From positions 992,001-1,056,000 of the forward strand of contig BROI01000008.1 of the NCBI GenBank assembly GCA_027923505.1: a stretch of DNA of 64,000 nt, written 5' to 3'. The notes below the pieces were generated by a model that was given only the letters and a program-made list of their open reading frames with translations, made no database searches and was not told the DNA's origin. Made by a program: the position numbers and the translations under genes. Source of the DNA: Mayamaea pseudoterrestris. Taxonomy: Eukaryota > Bacillariophyta > Bacillariophyceae > Sellaphorales > Sellaphoraceae. How positions within the stretch are numbered: the stretch's first letter is position 1; every line of letters begins with the position of its first letter. This document shows positions 60,218 through 64,000 of this stretch, piece after piece.

Positions 60218-60551
60218 GACTTGCCAATGTACGATGAAGCGGCTGAAACAACCGCCATGGTGTGCATGCTGCAGGTGCAAAAGGATTCCCATGTCGCAAT
60301 GAGATGCATTTTCATTCCCGCCGCTCTGACTAGACGTCGTTCCGCGACTAACTCGGACAATTTTTCAGGATCACCATGGCGGGCGCCGAGCTGTCACACT
60401 CACTGCCTTCCTTCTCCCTCCTTTTAACATCCATCTGCATTCTGACATTGCTCGATTTCGCGCTATCCTATCAATTTTAAGCTGGTAAGAAAAGATTAAC
60501 TCGCCAGCAACGCAAACGATCGCAAATACCAGCGAAAAGGTTGCATCGGCA
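60218..60551. other. Shared upstream region, SET protein and coiled-coil gene
   Basis: No gene seen. The starts are divergent, about 334 bases apart. No clear TATA box. Confidence 0.4.
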
Positions 60552-62118
60552 ATGAATTCTTTCGCCGCCTCTTCATCCGACTTCAATTCATCATCATCAA
60601 CAGCAGCAGCAGCAGCAGCAGCAGCACCATCCGACCGCTTCGCCTGGCACGAGGAACTCCGCGTCTATGAAGCCAAGCGAAAACTCAAGTATTCATCCAA
60701 ATTGGATAGCTGCCAGTTATACTACAAATCGCATCGTCAGCTACTCGAGGACGGTGTCAACGAAACAAAGCGAGCGCATCGATTGACGCTTGGATTGGCG
60801 CAGGCGCAAAAGATTTTGGCCAATAGTTTGCGGACCAAAAAACATGTCAAACGAACGAGGAAGAACGTAACGAAACTTGGCTTTTTGGATAGCTTGAACG
60901 AGTCGACGGACGCAATCAAAACATGCTTTGTCGAGTCGTCGCATCAAGTCATGCAAGTGGATGAAAAGATTAAAGCTCTCATCCAGGAAATAATGGATGG
61001 CATTTTGCATCTCACGGAGCGTGGCAAGAGTATACTTGAGTTGATGGAGAAGACGCAGAATGATACGACTGACGCTTGGGGTAAGTAGGGGTCACGAGAG
61101 TGAGAAGCGTTGTTGTCGCCGTTTGGCCAGAAGGTAGTAATTTTGTCGCACAATGGTCTAACCCTCACGCTTGTTCAACAATCGCCCAGACGCTTACTAT
61201 GAGTCTGTGAAAACGGTGGAAACTGCTGCGAATCCTGCTCTACTGGCATCGCCCAATCTTCGCACCTCTGCGGCACCGTCCGCTACCACAGAAGTCAAGA
61301 CGGATCCATGGCTCGCCGAACTCACGTATCGCTCTCGCGTCCAGTTGCAACTGACAACCTGGGAGACGGCGCTCGAGCAGTTATCCCGACTATTTTCACA
61401 GGCGCAACAGCTAGAATGTCATCGACGTACTCAGTTGCGCGAGTACATGATTGACATGTGGACGCAGCAAGGAAACACCATGCAGGCGGCGGAAGCTTCA
61501 CATGAAGCGCCACTGGTAGACTGGGGTGCCAAACCCACTGCCAAGGAGGAAGTGGAGATGGATGTAAAGGAGATTATTGACAAGCTGTCTCGGGCGGTTG
61601 AAGGTTTGGAAGATGTGAACGATGACAGCATCCACACTCATTTTGACACTGCTTTGGCCGAGCAAAACGTTCGAGACACCAAAGATGTGCAGCCACTTTC
61701 GGATCGACTGAGCGTATTTGGCTTTTATGAGGACTTGTTCACAACAGGCCTCCATAGCGATTACGTCAAGCACGTCTCCGTGGTAGAAGTCATCCGCAAG
61801 ACGGACATTCTTCGCAGCAATTACGCGCTGTGCGTAGTTACGATCGATGCTATGATGCACTTATTTTGGCTTCAAAAGAAGCCTGATACGCCTGAAGAAG
61901 CATTTGGGATCATTAGCAGTCGGTTTGAAAGCCATGAGCATGAAGGGACCTTGCTGCAACCTGACGAGACAATTGCCCTTACCGCTGCAAAGGCATCTGC
62001 CAGCGCAACCGGAAACAAAGTTGATCTCTCGACGTCCAAAAAAGTAATCATGAGTCTTATCTCTGCCACGCGAGAAGAACAAATGATGCTTTGCGATGCA
62101 TTGGGCGGTGGGGAGTGA
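60552..62118 (+). CDS. Coiled-coil (BAR-like) protein, two exons
   Basis: Exon 1 60,552-61,080, intron 61,081-61,189 (GTAAGT..GCCCAG), exon 2 61,190-62,118; 485 residues. The N-terminus is Ser-rich with an Ala run encoded by CAG repeats (60,598-60,625). Residues about 30-190 are an extended helix (WHEELRVYEAKRKLKYSS; VNETKRAHRLTLGLAQAQKI; VDEKIKALIQEIMDGILHL), then DAW-DAYYESVKTVETAAN across the splice. Exon 2 has more helices (LTYRSRVQLQLTTWETALEQ; VEGLEDVNDDS). Arrangement of long basic-acidic helices suggests a membrane-curving or scaffold protein, but no family is recognised. Convergent with the last gene, 192 bases apart. Confidence 0.68.
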
Positions 62119-62310
62119 ACGACATTTGATCGGACGAATCGCTCCTTGAATCAGAGTTAGGACTTGACGGCAGATGACTCGCAGGCCGTATTTGCCAGCA
62201 GCAAGCTTGTTGAGTAAACAATTTTAATGTAACATATTTATAAATGCGATCTATAAAATAAAAGAACATATATACGATGTTGTTGCTTCATGCGACAACC
62301 AAAATCGAGG

Positions 62311-64000
62311 TTAACCTCCGCCCCTGGCAGCGATGGCTGCCATCAAACCGCCACGACCGCCGGCGTCGCCTCCACCGCGACCTTTGATCGCATCCAAAAG
62401 GCCTCCTCTTCCAGGCGGGCCACCGCCTCCACGACCACGCCCTTGTATTGCATCCATGAGTCCACCGCGGCCACCTCCTGCTTGCCCTCTTCCCTTTATA
62501 CCATCCAGCAACCCGCCTCTTCCACCTTGTCCTCGACCCTTGATTCCATCCAACAATCCGCCCCTTCCTCCTCCACGCCCCTTGATGCCGTCCAATAGGC
62601 CGCCGCGTCCAGGGGCGCCAGCTGGAATACCTGGCGGAGGTGGAGATGAAGGAGAGTCGTCAGCAGCCTCATCGGCGGCACTCTTTCGTTTCTCCTCGAC
62701 CTCCTTCTCGATATCGGCAATAGTTCGAAGTTTGCGAGATCGATCCGACCGCTTAGCTTGCAAATTTACTAACACCTCAAGGTTCTTGTCGTGAAGTTCG
62801 TTGAACATTCCTTCAAGCAGTTCAATTGTTTTCGCAATACGTGTGTCATAAATGGCAAGGTCTTTCATGCGCATTCGAATGAATGTAAAGAATTGCTGTG
62901 TCAATTCAATAACCTCCTCTGACAGACTCGCCTCAACTGAACTACGGATGTCAGGCTTGTCGCCTCCGGCTTTCTTCTTTCCAGATGTCTGCATGCCCGA
63001 GCGCTGGGCGAAATCGAGTGTCATCAGCTTTATTTCGTTGATTGTCTCGGTAAAATTGGCGATTTCCTTAGTTTTGTCAGCGTCACTCTGGTTTGGTCCA
63101 CCATTATCAATCTTAAATTCAATCCAGCGAATCAGTGCGTGTTCCATCTTGTCCATGGCTTCATCCATCGACTCGCAGCTTCCATTCGCTTTCGACACCT
63201 GCAGAAGCTTGCCCTTATAGTGCTTCTTTAGCAAATCTGCACGCTCGTTGGCCTTCTTCTCGCGCGCAAGTTCACGGGCCTCGGCCATCGCCTTTGCTCC
63301 GGGATCATCAGCGTCGGACTTTGTCACGTTCGAAATCTCATACTCGGCAGCATCCGTCCATCCATAATCGCTTCTGTAGTCTGGCATAAGATCAGCCTTG
63401 CACGGGCATTGTTTTCCAATGAGAGGACATCCAACATCCGGATTCTCTCGAGTTGCGTAAGGATGATTGTCTGGTGGACCATACTGTGCAATGTGACGGT
63501 CAAACGGCGCAAGATTTTCTTTGAAGTTGTTCTTCATCATTTGGTACCAAGTCCATTTCCTTTCGCTCATTTTCTCAGCCTTGTTCTTCTCCCACCGGGG
63601 ACCGAGGACACGCAAATGCGAATACAATGCGCGACGTTCTGTCAATGTCAAACCGGTGACGCGCATATTTTCAAGCGTCGAAGGATGCATTCGCTCAATA
63701 TCGTCCGGGTTAAGGCGAAGTATCTGGAGCACATTTGTTCTTTTGAACTTCTTTGCAATAGCCGCAGGCAGAAATTTGCCATTTGGCGATGGATTGCCAG
63801 TCAATTCTGCTTCGCTCATGCTGCGGATGTTGACAGGCATATGGCGCCGAATCATCTTAAGTGCTTCAAGATTCTTGGGGGCGTTCTCTGCCTCCCACTC
63901 CTTCTCTTTTCGATCCTGTTCGGCTTGATATTCCTCGGAAATCATCAATGCAGTGTTGTAACGTTCCATTTCTTGCTCAAGTTTAAAGTATTCCTCTCGC
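62311..64000 (-). CDS. Protein with six C-terminal WH2-like Gly-rich repeats (5' partial)
   Basis: The frame is open to the window end, so its start is outside; at least 562 residues are visible. The N-terminal part is helical (EEYQAEQDRKEKEWEAEN; MIRRHMPVNIRSMSEAEL). A Cys-containing segment VGCPLIGKQCPCKAD follows. Then a long helical region (MERALIRWIEFKID-like; VIELTQQFFTFIRMRMK; ELLEGMFNELHDKNLEVL). After SPSSPPPPGIPAGAPG come six units of the type RGGLLDGIKGRG, RGGLLDAIKGRG, RGGLMDAIQGRG and a last RGGLMAAIAARG. L-L-x-x-I-x-x-G is the core of the actin-binding WH2 motif of WASP and verprolin. An actin role is inferred from this alone. Confidence 0.72.
   Translation of the reverse strand, partial: REEYFKLEQEMERYNTALMISEEYQAEQDRKEKEWEAENAPKNLEALKMIRRHMPVNIRSMSEAELTGNPSPNGKFLPAAIAKKFKRTNVLQILRLNPDDIERMHPSTLENMRVTGLTLTERRALYSHLRVLGPRWEKNKAEKMSERKWTWYQMMKNNFKENLAPFDRHIAQYGPPDNHPYATRENPDVGCPLIGKQCPCKADLMPDYRSDYGWTDAAEYEISNVTKSDADDPGAKAMAEARELAREKKANERADLLKKHYKGKLLQVSKANGSCESMDEAMDKMEHALIRWIEFKIDNGGPNQSDADKTKEIANFTETINEIKLMTLDFAQRSGMQTSGKKKAGGDKPDIRSSVEASLSEEVIELTQQFFTFIRMRMKDLAIYDTRIAKTIELLEGMFNELHDKNLEVLVNLQAKRSDRSRKLRTIADIEKEVEEKRKSAADEAADDSPSSPPPPGIPAGAPGRGGLLDGIKGRGGGRGGLLDGIKGRGQGGRGGLLDGIKGRGQAGGGRGGLMDAIQGRGRGGGGPPGRGGLLDAIKGRGGGDAGGRGGLMAAIAARGGG

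Overview
The window looks like nuclear DNA of a diatom (or a close photosynthetic stramenopile). Evidence: compact genes on both strands with short GT..AG introns of roughly 80-170 bases; several proteins with a signal peptide followed at once by an aromatic residue, as in diatom plastid presequences (for example ..SAFGP, ..SLAFATS, ..TDAFSVAP); a plastid-type tetrapyrrole enzyme; and a Ty1/copia element whose protein resembles the diatom CoDi group. The species cannot be named from the sequence.

Layout. Bases 1-1,570 hold the 3' end of a DTWD1-like tRNA-modifying enzyme, a small membrane/coiled-coil gene and a tRNA-Ala(CGC) gene. Bases 2,280-3,630 are a decayed Ty3/gypsy pol fragment (minus strand). 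It abuts a satellite array at 3,631-15,970: about 65 copies of a 169-base monomer in the homogeneous core, with diverged copies at both edges. From 16,090 the window is gene-dense: uL14, calreticulin, a FAM185A-like protein, two related small plastid-type proteins, a mitochondrial-type membrane protein, an NF-YC-like histone-fold factor, a coiled-coil protein, an organellar SSB, a ferredoxin-domain protein, a 1,023-residue membrane protein, a Golgi-type glycosyltransferase, a VIT1/CCC1 iron transporter, uroporphyrinogen-III synthase and a DHRS12-like reductase. At 42,159-47,394 an intact Ty1/copia element (5,226 bases, apparently identical 211-base LTRs, 5-base target duplication ATCTG) sits in the shared upstream region of two divergent genes. 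The rest (47.6-64 kb) carries two related four-helix membrane proteins, a YheT-type hydrolase head-to-head with a TAD3/ADAT3-like protein, a DUSP12-type zinc-domain protein without phosphatase, a plastid-type protein, a cupin gene with a decayed second copy, a twin-SET protein, and an edge-truncated protein ending in six WH2-like repeats.

The gene region shows no operon logic; genes are often head-to-head with 150-300 base shared upstream regions. Several gene models differ from the simple open frames because splice sites restore family-specific reading. The strongest unexpected signals are: (1) the copia element has no tRNA-like primer site; the 14 bases next to its 5' LTR are exactly complementary to 14 bases inside the same LTR, suggesting Tf1-like self-priming; (2) the 169-base satellite carries two dyad-symmetric motifs per monomer and a six-monomer higher-order repeat; (3) a TAD3-like protein appears to have lost all its zinc ligands.
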